This document shows, in pieces, positions 63,815-64,000 of a stretch of 64,000 nucleotides of DNA. Within the stretch, counting starts at the first letter, position 1. Each line of letters opens with the position of its first letter. The notes beneath the pieces were generated by a model. The model had not been told where the DNA came from, searched no databases, and worked only from the letters and a program-made list of their open reading frames with translations. This DNA comes from Trematomus loennbergii. Lineage: Eukaryota > Chordata > Actinopteri > Perciformes > Nototheniidae. The translations under genes and the position numbers were made by a program. The stretch covers positions 23,932,767-23,996,766 of the forward strand of contig JAAOOA010000127.1 in NCBI GenBank assembly GCA_012861695.1, written 5' to 3'.

Positions 63815-64000
63815 GCAGTCGGGAAGCAGCGTTCACCTACGCCATCACAGCGGCGGGGGTGGCCCACGCCATCACAGCAGCCTGTAGCCAGGGTAACCTG
63901 AGCCAGTGCGGCTGTGACCGGGAGAAGCAGGGCTACAACAACCAGGAGGAAGGCTGGAAGTGGGGCGGCTGCTCGGCCGACATCAAGTACGGGATCGAGT
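63815..64000 (+). CDS. wnt7b: wnt7b exon 3, truncated by the window end
   Basis: The acceptor is CCTCTTTCAG| ending at 63814. The exon completes the glycine codon split at 48878 and continues [20 protein letters not shown], then [20 protein letters not shown], then [18 protein letters not shown], up to the last base of the window. [18 protein letters not shown] and [10 protein letters not shown] are diagnostic for Wnt7. CSQGNLS and REKQGY match 7B rather than 7A (CTQGNLS, KEKQGQY). The exon is open to the edge and no donor is reached, consistent with the human exon, which runs further (FSRRFVDAREIKKNAR...). The palmitoleoylated serine and the C-terminal cysteine-rich domain lie outside the window. 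Codon use is GC-rich compared with the flanking intron, as expected for conserved coding sequence. Confidence 0.97.

Overview
This looks like nuclear DNA from a teleost fish, probably a percomorph. The evidence is vertebrate-style split exons, low coding density, long CA/GT microsatellites, and short DNA transposons and LINE remnants of types common in fish. There are no operons or prokaryotic features. The only gene I can identify with confidence is wnt7b, on the + strand at the right end and cut by the window edge. Most long open frames elsewhere are chance or come from simple repeats.

Layout. Positions 1-41 kb are intergenic, probably a regulatory landscape upstream of wnt7b. They hold a 0.95 kb TTAA-flanked element with a long internal hairpin (1685-2632), four copies of a ~390 bp TTAA-flanked MITE (8024, 20679, 27040, 33876), a ~210 bp block present twice (11648 and 15673), a 5'-truncated LINE on the minus strand (29632-31165), a second LINE tail (34543-34870), three simple repeats (26.4, 28.2 and 28.9 kb) and several CpG-rich or homeodomain-site-rich patches. 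A CpG-rich patch at 16.05-16.42 kb ends, on the minus strand, at a good splice donor and could be the promoter and first exon of a divergent transcript.

From 41.4 kb the wnt7b locus begins. Two alternative first coding exons are visible. The distal one (41432-41502) encodes an N terminus close to the human MHRNFRKW... form. The proximal one (44312-44394) encodes a different hydrophobic leader ending SGSYL. Both end in phase 2 at consensus donors and both splice in frame to the shared exon 2 (48652-48878), which joins exon 3 (63815 onward, truncated). A degenerate hAT-like MITE (42227-42632) lies between the two first exons. Intron 2 is about 14.9 kb. It contains a 157 bp uninterrupted TG repeat, a CpG-rich patch of unknown meaning (49.59-49.99 kb), a GC-rich patch (56.75-57.13 kb) and a 12-bp tandem repeat close to exon 3.

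The gene product is a secreted, lipid-modified Wnt ligand. The alternative first exons change only the signal-peptide region, so their likely purpose is separate promoter control rather than a different mature ligand (inference). CTCF-like motifs point left at 6.1 and 29.0 kb and right at 40.4, 58.7 and 60.7 kb, a divergent arrangement that could mark a domain boundary upstream of the gene.
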